Positions 16,708 to 25,161 of a DNA stretch of 48,158 nucleotides are shown piece after piece. The position numbers and the translations under genes were made by a program. Source of the stretch: Brumimicrobium sp051745635 (GTDB taxonomy: Bacteria; Bacteroidota; Bacteroidia; Flavobacteriales_D; Crocinitomicaceae); the NCBI GenBank assembly GCA_051745635.1, contig JBNJEH010000018.1, positions 1 through 48,158 of the forward strand, given 5' to 3'. Numbering within the stretch: position 1 is the first letter of the stretch; each line of letters opens with the position of its first letter. The notes under the pieces were generated by a model. The model ran no database searches, was not told the origin of the DNA, and saw only the letters and a program-made list of their open reading frames with translations.

Positions 16708-17652
16708 ATGATGGAAAAACGAAGCAATCAATTTTTTTGGATGATCCTTGTGAGTGCACTACTCTTCACGTCAGCATGTGACAAAGTAGATGAGCCCTAT
16801 GAAGAACAAGTGAATATCGAAGTGGACACGACGTTATACCCCGGTCTTTGGGAAAACTACAACGACGAGGAGTATCCGGATTTTCCCGAGAATACGAATA
16901 CGAATGTCAACGTACTCGTTGAGGATTATACGGGCCATACGTGCAACAATTGTCCGACGGCAGCTGACATAGCGCATGGCATTCACGAAGACAACCCGAA
17001 CCGCGTTTTTGTAGCTTCTGTTCACACAGACCCCGGAGCGCAACTCTCTTTTCAGGCGCCTTACCCCAATGGCAATAAATACACGACCGACCACACCAAT
17101 CCCGACGGTATCGCCTATGGAGAAACCTTTGAAAATGGGTTTAACTTTATCGGCAATCCACAAGGTACAGTCAACAGAAAAACAGTGGATGACAAAATGT
17201 TTGATTTTAGTGGTACCTGGGAAAGTCGCGCAACGGGTATTATGGCGGCAAATGATTTAAAGGTGAATTTGCAGTCTGAGTTTAACTATTATCCTTCCAC
17301 AAAGGGTGGTTACCTCCACGTGGAAGCTGAAAAAATGACGAGTGAAACCCTGGAATTGAACACCGTCGTGTATGTTATTCAAGACTCTTTAGTCGATTGG
17401 CAGTTGATGCCCGACAATAGCGATAATGCCGATTACGTGCATCGCGACAAACACCTGGGAAGCATTGACAACAATCCATTCGGTACCTTGACATTTCGAC
17501 CAGACGAGCCGCAGGGAGCTAAAGTCGTCATGGATTATTCTTACGCTGTTCCGAGTGATTTAAACCCGGAAAACATGCACTTTTTAATTTATACCTACAA
17601 CACCACGACCTATGAGATTTATCAGGTGATCAAGCAGAAGCTGGTGGAGTAG
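16708..17652 (+). CDS. Omp28-related lipoprotein with thioredoxin-like CxxC motif
   Basis: The 314 residues open with a lipoprotein signal ending in the lipobox FTSAC, so Cys24 would be lipidated. ATGATG allows a start at 16708 or 16711. The Omp28-family core contains VLVEDYTGHTCNNCPTAADIAH, giving a thioredoxin-like CNNC pair at Cys79 and Cys82. It is followed by FVASVHTDPGAQLSF and IGNPQGTVNRK, also usual in Omp28-related proteins. Omp28 itself is a Porphyromonas surface protein of uncertain role. The gene starts 12 bp after the DUF6029-like gene and is the last of the tlpA unit. Confidence 0.86.
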   Translation: MMEKRSNQFFWMILVSALLFTSACDKVDEPYEEQVNIEVDTTLYPGLWENYNDEEYPDFPENTNTNVNVLVEDYTGHTCNNCPTAADIAHGIHEDNPNRVFVASVHTDPGAQLSFQAPYPNGNKYTTDHTNPDGIAYGETFENGFNFIGNPQGTVNRKTVDDKMFDFSGTWESRATGIMAANDLKVNLQSEFNYYPSTKGGYLHVEAEKMTSETLELNTVVYVIQDSLVDWQLMPDNSDNADYVHRDKHLGSIDNNPFGTLTFRPDEPQGAKVVMDYSYAVPSDLNPENMHFLIYTYNTTTYEIYQVIKQKLVE

Positions 17653-17655
17653 TTG

Positions 17656-17672
17656 AAGGGAAGACCCTTTTT
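17656..17672 (+). terminator. Possible weak intrinsic terminator
   Basis: AAGGG (17656-17660) pairs with CCCTT (17665-17669) around a four-base loop and is followed by a short T run, right after the stop of the Omp28-like gene. The stem is short. Confidence 0.4.
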
Positions 17673-17758
17673 GACGCTCGATATTAGGGCTCCTGAGGTT
17701 TTGAATGCGTTTGTTCTGCTCTTTCAAATCCTTAAGTTCAATATTCTTTGAAGTTTAC

Positions 17759-17766
17759 TATTTTTG
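17759..17766 (+). promoter_or_regulatory. -7 promoter element for the sigma-54 activator gene
   Basis: TATTTTTG matches TAnnTTTG exactly, 27 bp before the ATG at 17794. I found no convincing -33 TTG at the right distance, so the promoter may need an activator, or the match may be chance. Confidence 0.4.
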
Positions 17767-17793
17767 AAGAAGTAAATTTTAAGACGTACAGGG

Positions 17794-18963
17794 ATGGGCA
17801 AAATATTGATTATTGATGATGAGAAAAGTATCCGTAGAGCACTCACGGAAATTCTGGAGTTTGAGGATTACGAAGTAGACGAAGCTGCCGACGGAAAAGA
17901 AGGGGTGGATAAAGCCACACAGACTTTTTACGACATCATTTTTTGCGATATTAAAATGCCCAAAATGGACGGTATGGAGGTGCTGGATCGATTGGCGAAA
18001 GAGAAAGTGGAGAGTCCTGTCATTATGATTTCGGGGCATGGAACCATTGAAACAGCGGTCGATGCCATCAAGAAAGGAGCGTTCGATTTTATCGAAAAAC
18101 CACTCGATTTGAACCGCATATTGGTAACAATCCGAAATGCCAGCGACAAATCGACGTTGGTGGAAGAAACAAAAACACTGAAAAAGACAGTTCAGCGCTT
18201 TAAGGGTTCATCAATTATCGGAGAAACCGATGAGATCGTGAAAATCAAAGAAATGATCGCAAAAGTGGGACCGAGCCAAGCCCGCGTATTAATCACGGGT
18301 GAAAACGGTACGGGGAAAGAACTCGTCGCGCGCTCACTACACGACAACAGTCCGCGGAAAGACCAGCCTTTTATTGAGGTGAATTGTGCTGCCATCCCGG
18401 CCGAGCTCATCGAAAGCGAACTTTTTGGGCACGAGAAAGGAGCCTTTACTTCCGCTGTGAAACAGAAAAAAGGTAAGTTTGAACTCGCATCGAAAGGAAC
18501 CTTGTTTTTGGATGAAATAGGCGACATGAGTGCTTCTGCTCAGTCAAAAGTACTGCGGGCATTACAAGAAAACGTTATTCAGCGCGTGGGCGGCGAGAAG
18601 AACATTAAAGTGAACCCCAGAATCATTGCGGCGACCAACAAAAATTTGCGCGAAGAAATAGCCTCGGGCAGCTTTAGAGAAGATTTGTTTCATCGATTAA
18701 GTGTCATTTTAATGCACGTCCCCACCCTCAATGAGCGTCCGGAAGACATTCCCCTGCTGGCTGAGCATTTTTTGACGATGACGTGCGCACAACACGGAAT
18801 ACCGCGAAAGAAGTTTACAGAAGACGCTCTGGAAGCGCTCAAAAATACGAAATGGACGGGAAATATTCGGGAATTGCGCAATATCATAGAACGCATGGTC
18901 ATTCTCTGCGATGAAGAAATTACAGGTTTTGATGTGAATACATTTTCGAATCCCAGAGGTTAA
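17794..18963 (+). CDS. NtrC-family response regulator (receiver + AAA+ sigma-54 activator) without DNA-binding domain
   Basis: The 389 residues hold a receiver domain (1-120) with acidic pair Asp8/Asp9, phosphoacceptor Asp52 and Lys102. An AAA+ sigma-54 interaction domain follows (about 140-375). It has Walker A GENGTGKE (169-176), Walker B FLDEIGD (Asp240, Glu241) and SFREDLFHRL carrying the arginine finger. The loop that contacts sigma-54 reads GAFTSA (216-221) rather than the canonical GAFTGA. The protein stops about 15 residues after the AAA+ domain, so the Fis-type helix-turn-helix found in NtrC (total about 470) is missing. It may therefore act from solution or through a partner. No cognate kinase is adjacent; both large histidine kinases in this window are far off. 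pth follows 14 bp downstream. Confidence 0.92.
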   Translation: MGKILIIDDEKSIRRALTEILEFEDYEVDEAADGKEGVDKATQTFYDIIFCDIKMPKMDGMEVLDRLAKEKVESPVIMISGHGTIETAVDAIKKGAFDFIEKPLDLNRILVTIRNASDKSTLVEETKTLKKTVQRFKGSSIIGETDEIVKIKEMIAKVGPSQARVLITGENGTGKELVARSLHDNSPRKDQPFIEVNCAAIPAELIESELFGHEKGAFTSAVKQKKGKFELASKGTLFLDEIGDMSASAQSKVLRALQENVIQRVGGEKNIKVNPRIIAATNKNLREEIASGSFREDLFHRLSVILMHVPTLNERPEDIPLLAEHFLTMTCAQHGIPRKKFTEDALEALKNTKWTGNIRELRNIIERMVILCDEEITGFDVNTFSNPRG

Positions 18964-18977
18964 ATAAGGCGTCGTCT

Positions 18978-19592
18978 ATGTGGAATTTTCGTTTTTGGCG
19001 CAAACAACAAGAAACAAGTTCAGATCCTATGAAATATTTAGTGGTTGGTTTAGGAAATCCCGGAGCAGAATACGCCAACACCCGGCACAATGTCGGGTTT
19101 AAGGTACTGGACGCCTTTGCAGCGTCTCGTGGCGCCACGTTTGAGACCGCGAAACTCGGTGATCGCGCAGATGTAAAGTGGAAGGGAAGGACGATCGTTC
19201 TGCTCAAGCCTTCTACTTTTATAAACCGAAGTGGAAAAGCAGTCAATTATTATTTGCAGAAGGAAAAAATACCGCTGGAACGACTGTTGATCATTACTGA
19301 TGACATTGCTTTACCGTTTGGTAAATTGCGCATGAAAGGAAAGGGAAGCGATGGCGGTCACAATGGTCTCAAAGACATACAAGCTCATTTGAATTCCCAA
19401 AATTACGCGCGGCTTCGTTTTGGTGTGGGCAATGAATTTCAACAAGGTAAACAGGTGGATTACGTCCTCGGAGAGTGGGGACAAGCTGAAAACGACCAAC
19501 TCGATGAGCGAATAGCAACTGCACAGGAATTCATTAAAGGATTTGCGACTATTGGACTCCAGAAAACGATGTCCAGCTGGAACAACAAGTAA
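18978..19592 (+). CDS. pth: Peptidyl-tRNA hydrolase
   Basis: Pth cleaves peptidyl-tRNAs that drop off the ribosome and recycles the tRNA. The core begins MKYLVVGLGNPGAEYANTRHNVGF, with the catalytic His at residue 37 of the 204-residue form. LLIITDDIALPFGKLRMKGKGSDGGHNGLKDI carries the catalytic Asp and substrate-binding Asn. An internal ATG at 19029 would give the minimal 187-residue enzyme. I keep the longer start because flavobacterial Pth proteins often carry a similar short basic N-terminal extension, here with WNFRFWRKQ. It follows the sigma-54 activator by 14 bp and precedes the kinase-like gene by 15 bp. Confidence 0.95.
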   Translation: MWNFRFWRKQQETSSDPMKYLVVGLGNPGAEYANTRHNVGFKVLDAFAASRGATFETAKLGDRADVKWKGRTIVLLKPSTFINRSGKAVNYYLQKEKIPLERLLIITDDIALPFGKLRMKGKGSDGGHNGLKDIQAHLNSQNYARLRFGVGNEFQQGKQVDYVLGEWGQAENDQLDERIATAQEFIKGFATIGLQKTMSSWNNK

Positions 19593-19607
19593 CGCAACAA
19601 AGGTTTT

Positions 19608-20471
19608 ATGGAACATGATCTGAAAGCGATACAACGGGCGTGTGATTGGGCTGACACTCCTGTTTTTGTCAATCGATTGTCGGGAGGCGACATCAATGAA
19701 GTGTTTTGCATTGAGGCGGAACGCCAAAAGTGGGTGGTGAAAAAGAATGATCGCGCACGCTTTCCAAAAATGCTTGAAAAAGAAGGTCGTGCGCTCAATT
19801 ATTTCAACGAGCATCTCCCCGGTCGCTATCCGAAAATGATCGCAAATTTTGAAACATCGGATCATCAATACCTTATTCTCGAATATGTGTCGTCAGGAGC
19901 AAATACTGCAAAAGGACAAGAAAACCTGGCGATTGCGCTGGCCGAACAACATCAGGTCAGTTCCAGTCAGTGTGGCTGGGAAGAAGATAATTATATCGGT
20001 AGCTTGCCTCAGTCCAACCAACGAATGACGGACTGGAGTGATTTCTACGCCGAGCACCGATTGTTGTCCCAGACAAAACGCGCTTTTGATCAAGGGCTTG
20101 TTACCCGCGATTTTACGCGAAAAATGGAAAAGTTTTGTGGCTATTTGGAGGAGCTGTTTCCCAAAGAACCACACGCCTTGTTGCACGGTGATTTGTGGGG
20201 AGGCAATTACTTTATTCAGCCCGATGCCCAGCCGCTTTTGTACGATCCGGCAGTTTATTTTGGTCATCGCGAAATGGATATAGCAATGACGCGGTTGTTT
20301 GGAGGGTTTTCTTCGGAGTTTTATGAAGCGTACAACGCTGCCTATCCTTTGGTTGAACGATGGGAAGAGCGCATCGAATACGGACAGCTTTACCCCAATC
20401 TGGTGCACCTCAATTTATTCGGCCCCGTTTATTTACGGCCCGTGCGATCCGTGGTTGATCGATTTCAATAA
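19608..20471 (+). CDS. Fructosamine kinase family protein
   Basis: The 287-residue protein belongs to the fructosamine/ketosamine-3-kinase family, which phosphorylates sugar adducts on lysines (Amadori products) so that they fall off. The fold is that of aminoglycoside phosphotransferases. The N-terminal lobe has LSGGDINEVFCIEA and WVVKKNDRARFPKMLEKEG, including the ATP-contacting Lys. The catalytic loop is LLHGDLWGGNYF (about residues 188-199). The metal-binding Asp follows in LLYDPAVYFGHREMDIAM. The C-terminus LVHLNLFGPVYLRPV is also usual for the family. It converges with the TPR histidine kinase, with only 9 bp between the two stop codons and no clear terminator. Confidence 0.9.
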   Translation: MEHDLKAIQRACDWADTPVFVNRLSGGDINEVFCIEAERQKWVVKKNDRARFPKMLEKEGRALNYFNEHLPGRYPKMIANFETSDHQYLILEYVSSGANTAKGQENLAIALAEQHQVSSSQCGWEEDNYIGSLPQSNQRMTDWSDFYAEHRLLSQTKRAFDQGLVTRDFTRKMEKFCGYLEELFPKEPHALLHGDLWGGNYFIQPDAQPLLYDPAVYFGHREMDIAMTRLFGGFSSEFYEAYNAAYPLVERWEERIEYGQLYPNLVHLNLFGPVYLRPVRSVVDRFQ

Positions 20472-20480
20472 TGCGAAAAA

Positions 20481-22496
20481 TCAGAGGTCTTTAAAATGGA
20501 GCACAATGGTGGTGGGCCAGGTGGAATTTTGCTCCAGAGCAACTGTTCCTTCGAGGTGTTCGATGAGTGTTTCGATCAATTCCATTCCAAAACTGGATAC
20601 GTTGAGTTCTTTGTTGATTCCCACGCCGTTGTCGCGATAAACGAGCTCGTACGCATTGTCATTTGTAGCTTTCAGTGTAATGTCGATTTTAGGGTCTTCC
20701 TGATTCTGCTTAAAAGCATATTTAAGTGAGTTAATCACCAGTTCATTGAGTGCAATGCCGAGATGAATGAGCGTTTCAATTTTAAGTTTCGGGCGATTGC
20801 TGTGAATGGCAATATTGATGTTTTGATTGCCCGAGGTTTTTTGCAAACTCGAGACGAGCTTTTCGAGGTATTCTTTGGAATCGATAGCAGAAAACTTTTC
20901 CTGGCGGTAAATGATATCGTGTACGATAGCCATTGCATTGATCCGACTGACGGCTTCATCAAATGTTCCGCGCAGGTCGTCATTATCGATAGAATGCGAT
21001 TGCAACCGCAGCAAGCTGGAGACAATTTGAAAGTTATTTTTCACCCGATGGTGCACCTCCTGCAACAAAAGTTTGCGCTCATTGCTTTGTTTTTGAATCA
21101 ATTTGTTCTGTTGGCGCGCCGAGCGCAAGCGGTTGATGACAAACAACAGTAATACCAGCAGTAATATCGCCACTAAAATAATAGCGAGATAAAACATCTG
21201 TTCGCGCTCTTGCCGTTCTTTTTCTAATTGTTCGCGCTGTTCTTCTTCTTTCTTCTCGAGTGCGCGCTCCTTTTCAAACGTGTAGCGCATGGCCTCGCGC
21301 TGGGCAATTTGCCGCGTTTCCTGATTAATAATAGAGGCATCTGCTTCCCGAATAATGGATTGCATCTCAAAAGCTTTCTGCCAATTATTTTGCTGTTTAT
21401 AGACGTTCATCAACAATTGCGCAGCACTTTTCTTCAAACTCATCGTGTTGAGCTGTTCGGCCACCTCAAGCGCTTTTTGACCATTTTCTTCCGCGAGCAG
21501 GAGTTGGTTTTGAGCAAAGTAGACTTCACCCAGGTTGTTGGTCGTATGACCGATCCCCATTCTGAAACCTTTGCTTTCTGCGATGTCTTTGGCGTGAAGG
21601 AAATAATCAATAGCCGTTGAATAGTCGCTTTTTCCTTTGTAGATGGCTCCGATATTGTTGAGTACAGAAGCAATGGCAGTACTGTCAGCGCGTTCTTTGC
21701 GGAGCGATAAGGCGCGTTCATAGCTCTGCAGTGCACTGGTGGTATCACCCATATCTTTCTCGACGCCGGCTTTAGAGTTCATCACCAGTGATTCTAATTC
21801 GCGGTGCCCGAGCGACCGACTTAATTGAAGGGCTTCGTTGATGTATGCCAGCGATTGTTCCAGGTTGTTCTGTTGCCGATAAATGCGCGAAACATTGTTG
21901 AGAGCGTATCCCTTTCCGAGAGAGTCGTTAAGTGATTCGTAAATGGAAATAGCGGCATGATAATCCTGAATCGCCTCTTTATTATTGCCCATGGTGTTCA
22001 GAATGACGGCTCTGTTGTTGAGGGATTCGGCTTGATCTGTTTTTTTGTTCAGTCGGGCAAATGCGCGTTCGGCTTTATGAAAAGTTTGTACGGCCTCGTT
22101 CAACTCATGTTGCCCGTAATACCAATAAGCGTGCATCTGAAGAAGTTGAGCACAGTTATAACTCATTGTAGAGTAGCCTTTGTCTGCTGATTTTTTCAAT
22201 GTCTCGCAATGGGAGAGCCCGCGGAGTATGAGTTGTTCTGCTCGTTGATTGTCGACGCCGATCAGGCTGTCTGCACGGAGCGCGATGTTGTGCATAACTA
22301 CACTGTCAGGAACATCCGCTGAAAAGCGCAATTCGGGGAGAGGGGAGGACGACTGAGTTTGACCATGAGAAGGATGGATGGCAAGGACAACCAAAAACAC
22401 GATGCAACGATAAGGAATAAAATTTCTATACAATGTGTTCCTGTTAAAGGGTTGAAAGCAAGTTAGAATAAATTTTTCTGAAAACAAAATTTTCAT
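20481..22496 (-). CDS. TPR sensor histidine kinase, HisKA_2 type
   Basis: The 671-residue protein has a membrane-spanning N-terminal signal (about 20-45) and then tandem tetratricopeptide repeats (about 70-410), such as QAESLNNRAVILNTMGNNKEAI. A charged coiled coil (EKERALEKKEEEQREQLEK) follows, then one transmembrane helix (about 428-452, FYLAIILVAILLLVLLLFVI) and a cytoplasmic kinase. The dimerisation/phosphotransfer motif LLLQEVHHRVKNNFQ (His482/His483) marks the HisKA_2 group. The ATP-binding domain has ALNELVINSLKYAF (N box) and YRDNGVGI. The periplasmic TPRs probably sense a protein or peptide. No receiver gene is next to it. Its ATG overlaps the stop of the Ig-like lipoprotein (ATGA), so it is translationally coupled as the last gene of the ridA-like operon. 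Confidence 0.92.
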   Translation of the reverse strand: MKILFSEKFILTCFQPFNRNTLYRNFIPYRCIVFLVVLAIHPSHGQTQSSSPLPELRFSADVPDSVVMHNIALRADSLIGVDNQRAEQLILRGLSHCETLKKSADKGYSTMSYNCAQLLQMHAYWYYGQHELNEAVQTFHKAERAFARLNKKTDQAESLNNRAVILNTMGNNKEAIQDYHAAISIYESLNDSLGKGYALNNVSRIYRQQNNLEQSLAYINEALQLSRSLGHRELESLVMNSKAGVEKDMGDTTSALQSYERALSLRKERADSTAIASVLNNIGAIYKGKSDYSTAIDYFLHAKDIAESKGFRMGIGHTTNNLGEVYFAQNQLLLAEENGQKALEVAEQLNTMSLKKSAAQLLMNVYKQQNNWQKAFEMQSIIREADASIINQETRQIAQREAMRYTFEKERALEKKEEEQREQLEKERQEREQMFYLAIILVAILLLVLLLFVINRLRSARQQNKLIQKQSNERKLLLQEVHHRVKNNFQIVSSLLRLQSHSIDNDDLRGTFDEAVSRINAMAIVHDIIYRQEKFSAIDSKEYLEKLVSSLQKTSGNQNINIAIHSNRPKLKIETLIHLGIALNELVINSLKYAFKQNQEDPKIDITLKATNDNAYELVYRDNGVGINKELNVSSFGMELIETLIEHLEGTVALEQNSTWPTTIVLHFKDL

Positions 22497-24115
22497 TTTT
22501 TGTCGTTCAGCAAAGCAGCGCCCATCGACAGCTCTGTTTCAACTTCCCAGTTGGCGCGTACGGTGGAAACCTGTTCAAAGCGGATGACACGCTCAGGTTC
22601 TTTTTCGGTGAAAATGGATCCCGTATTCCAGCGTCCGTCTTTATTGCGGTCAACGAGAAAATAATAACTGTATTTTCCGGGTTGCATATACCGAAATGTA
22701 TGCTCCTGTTTTCCGTCGATGCGTGCTTTTCGAACGACATCTCCCCGTCTGTTCAATACGTGCAACCATCCGTAAGGAGGAATGGAGTCGAGCGTGACGA
22801 TTAAAGCCCCCAAATCTTTGGGTTGGCCGACACTGTATTTGAGTTGAATCGAGTCTTTTTGCTGCAAGTGCTCTCCTCGAAGCGCGCCGGGATGCATTTC
22901 GAGCTGGATTTCCGCAATATCTTTCCTGTCGTGAATGACCTCGATCAAGTGAGGCTGAGTTTGTTTTAATGTGTATGATCCTGGTCGAAACAATGTGTCA
23001 GATGCGGATTTCGCGTTGAGTTGTATGCGCGAGGTATCGATATTTTTAATGCCGTCTTGAAAACGCAATGTCAGCGTATCACCAGCCAGTAGTTTGCCGG
23101 AAGATAAGTTGTCTTCGGGTTCAAGTGCGGGGAGCTCTTTAAAAAAGAAGCGCTTTGAAATTGTATCGGTAATGGTGTCGCGTTGCAGCGCAAAACGGAC
23201 GGTTCCGGACGACGCGTTATCTTTCATTAAAAAGAGGAGTGAGTCGCGCGATGAATTCCAGATTTTAGTGGGAGAAGGAGTGCCTAAATAGGCGATATCC
23301 CCTGTGTCCTGAACGGGTTGATCCCATCCTATTGCCCAGATACCAGGGGAAATCAGTTCGTTAGTTGTCACGCGCAACTGCCCAGGTTCCGGAGGCATGA
23401 GCTGAAGTTCGCCCTGAAGCGAATCCAGGGTGTCTGCCAACAGCGGTTCAGCAAATTTTCCGCGCGCTTCATCGGGATCCAGTTGGTTGTTTTTGTTTTC
23501 GTCCTGAAAAGCGTAAGCGTAATACGGGCCGCGTTGCAGGTAGTTAAATTGAGCGATGCCATTTTCGTCGGTGATGCTCATGTAGCGCGGTGAAATATTT
23601 GCCGTGTCTGACAGAAGGAGACTATCGAAAAGCCCGACAGTTATTTCTTCCATGCTACGGTCTGTAAAAGCATCCTGGACCTGCAGTTTCATTTGAAGTG
23701 AATCGATATGGTCGCCCGTGGCAAACACAAATTCAAACACGCTGTCGTTTTTTTCTGTGATGTCCTGGACAGCTCTGTTTAAATTGATGGAGTAAGTCGT
23801 GCTGTCTTTCCAGTCCCCTTCGGCGAGCGTGAGGACAAGCGAACGTTTCTTGATGGTGTAATCCAGCTGCACATCTTGCGGGGAAACCCGAATGTTGTCT
23901 TTGGGTTTGTTCAGTTGAATAAATTCGTCAAAAGGGATGGTAATCGTTGCCGGCTGTACGTTCGTACTCGCCATGGAAGGTTCCATTTCCTCCACAACAG
24001 GTTGCGGTGCGCGTTGGTCTTTTGGACCTCCCGTTATGGTTCCGACTTGTCCGCAAGCTGCAAATAGCATACTGGTCAAGAGGACTATACAATATGTTCG
24101 CCAATCCACTGACAC
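22493..24115 (-). CDS. Lipoprotein with N-terminal bacterial Ig-like (SbsA-type) domain
   Basis: The 540-residue protein has a lipoprotein signal ending LFAAC, so Cys21 would be lipidated. It is followed by GTITGGPKDQRAP, the hallmark start of a common Bacteroidota lipoprotein family. The first domain (about 35-140), with ITIPFDEFIQLNKPKDNIRVSPQ, is an SbsA-like Ig domain. The middle is beta-rich, with an EF-hand-like DENKNNQLDPDEARG stretch. The C-terminal part has RNKDGRWNTGSIF and VRANWEVE. The biological role of the family is unknown. Initiation is by GTG at 24115 or at 24109; no ATG gives the signal peptide. The start lies inside the end of msrC (31-bp overlap) and the stop overlaps the kinase start by 4 bp, which implies tight coupling. 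Confidence 0.82.
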   Translation of the reverse strand: MSVDWRTYCIVLLTSMLFAACGQVGTITGGPKDQRAPQPVVEEMEPSMASTNVQPATITIPFDEFIQLNKPKDNIRVSPQDVQLDYTIKKRSLVLTLAEGDWKDSTTYSINLNRAVQDITEKNDSVFEFVFATGDHIDSLQMKLQVQDAFTDRSMEEITVGLFDSLLLSDTANISPRYMSITDENGIAQFNYLQRGPYYAYAFQDENKNNQLDPDEARGKFAEPLLADTLDSLQGELQLMPPEPGQLRVTTNELISPGIWAIGWDQPVQDTGDIAYLGTPSPTKIWNSSRDSLLFLMKDNASSGTVRFALQRDTITDTISKRFFFKELPALEPEDNLSSGKLLAGDTLTLRFQDGIKNIDTSRIQLNAKSASDTLFRPGSYTLKQTQPHLIEVIHDRKDIAEIQLEMHPGALRGEHLQQKDSIQLKYSVGQPKDLGALIVTLDSIPPYGWLHVLNRRGDVVRKARIDGKQEHTFRYMQPGKYSYYFLVDRNKDGRWNTGSIFTEKEPERVIRFEQVSTVRANWEVETELSMGAALLNDKK

Positions 24116-24570
24116 AATGTATTGAGGTGTTTTTTATCGATTTCGTTAAATGTTCCGATGCTAGCGCTGTCAATATCGAGGACGCCCACGACTTCGTTTT
24201 TTTTAATGATCGGCACGACAATTTCGGATTGTGAATCGGCACTACAAGCAATATGTCCGGGAAAATCTTCGACATTGTACACGACATGTGTCTTTTTTTT
24301 CTGCCACGCCGTTCCGCAAACGCCTTTTCCTTTTTGAATGCGCGTACAGGCAACAGGACCCTGGAAAGGACCTAATACCAGGATTTTTTCATCCGAAACC
24401 CAGTAGAATCCCGTCCAGAAAAAATCAAAGGCGTGGTGAAGTGCAGCTATAATATTGGCCTGATTGGCGATGCTGCTGCTTTCTCCTTCACACAGCGCTT
24501 TAATCTGCGGAAGCAGGCTATCATAGCTGGCAGCCTTGTCTGAATCGTCTATATGCAGCGTCTCCGTCAT
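24085..24570 (-). CDS. msrC: Free methionine-(R)-sulfoxide reductase (GAF domain)
   Basis: The 161-residue GAF-fold enzyme reduces free methionine-R-sulfoxide to methionine, part of oxidative-stress repair. The family-specific cysteines are all present: GPVACTRIQKGKGVCGTAW gives Cys75 and Cys85, and FPGHIAC gives the catalytic Cys109. SQSEIVVPI and VVGVLDIDS complete the substrate pocket region. Length equals the family norm (about 160). It starts 3 bp after the TPR membrane protein gene, and its 3' end overlaps the Ig-like lipoprotein gene. Confidence 0.94.
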   Translation of the reverse strand: MTETLHIDDSDKAASYDSLLPQIKALCEGESSSIANQANIIAALHHAFDFFWTGFYWVSDEKILVLGPFQGPVACTRIQKGKGVCGTAWQKKKTHVVYNVEDFPGHIACSADSQSEIVVPIIKKNEVVGVLDIDSASIGTFNEIDKKHLNTLCQWIGEHIV

Positions 24571-24573
24571 GTG

Positions 24574-25158
24574 TTAACGCCGTTTGGGTGTTTTCTTTCT
24601 TCCCTTGTGCATTTGCGCCATGCGCATTTGATTTCTGGAAGCTACCATGCCCATCTGCTTTTTCATCATGTCTAATTGCTCTTTGAGCATGTTGTTTTTA
24701 TCGAGCTTCTTGGCTTCTTTGAGTAACGTTTTAGCTTCATTTTTACGACCAGTCTGCATGCAGATACCCGCCAGCTGCATTTTTGCCACGGCTTTGTCCT
24801 GGTTTGTTCGCAGCCCCATTTGCAGGGCTTTGCGAATAAACTGTTCGCTTTTAGCGAAGCCCAAATCCTGTTGAAGTCCCAGCATTCCCCGTAAATACAA
24901 CACGTAGGCATGTTGTTTTTTGGGCAGGTATTGGGGTGCTTTGATGCGGTTGAGGGCTTTCCAGGCTTTATCCTGTTTTCCCGTGCGCATGTGGTACAGC
25001 GCCATGATGATGTTTTCATTTCTAAAAAAGCTCAAAATGAGGAGTGCCGTCACTAAAATAAAGGTAATTCCCCAGCCCCAGGAACCTACGTAAAACAGAT
25101 AAACGTTAAAACCAACTGCTGCTAACGCGAGAATAACTCTAATAATTAATCCAATCAT
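24574..25158 (-). CDS. Small membrane protein with two N-terminal helices and TPR-like repeats
   Basis: The 194 residues begin with two hydrophobic helices (about 3-21 and 27-45; IRVILALAAVGFNVYLFYVG, then WGITFILVTALLILSFF). A cytoplasmic helical part follows with tetratricopeptide-like periodicity (about 52-150; AWKALNRI, AVAKMQLAGICMQTGRKNEAKTLL). The C-terminus is very basic and Met-rich (RNQMRMAQMHKGRKKTPKRR), which might bind nucleic acid or acidic lipid. I do not recognise a named family. It sits between the ridA-like gene (3 bp) and msrC (3 bp) in the operon. Confidence 0.8.
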   Translation of the reverse strand: MIGLIIRVILALAAVGFNVYLFYVGSWGWGITFILVTALLILSFFRNENIIMALYHMRTGKQDKAWKALNRIKAPQYLPKKQHAYVLYLRGMLGLQQDLGFAKSEQFIRKALQMGLRTNQDKAVAKMQLAGICMQTGRKNEAKTLLKEAKKLDKNNMLKEQLDMMKKQMGMVASRNQMRMAQMHKGRKKTPKRR

Positions 25159-25161
25159 ATC

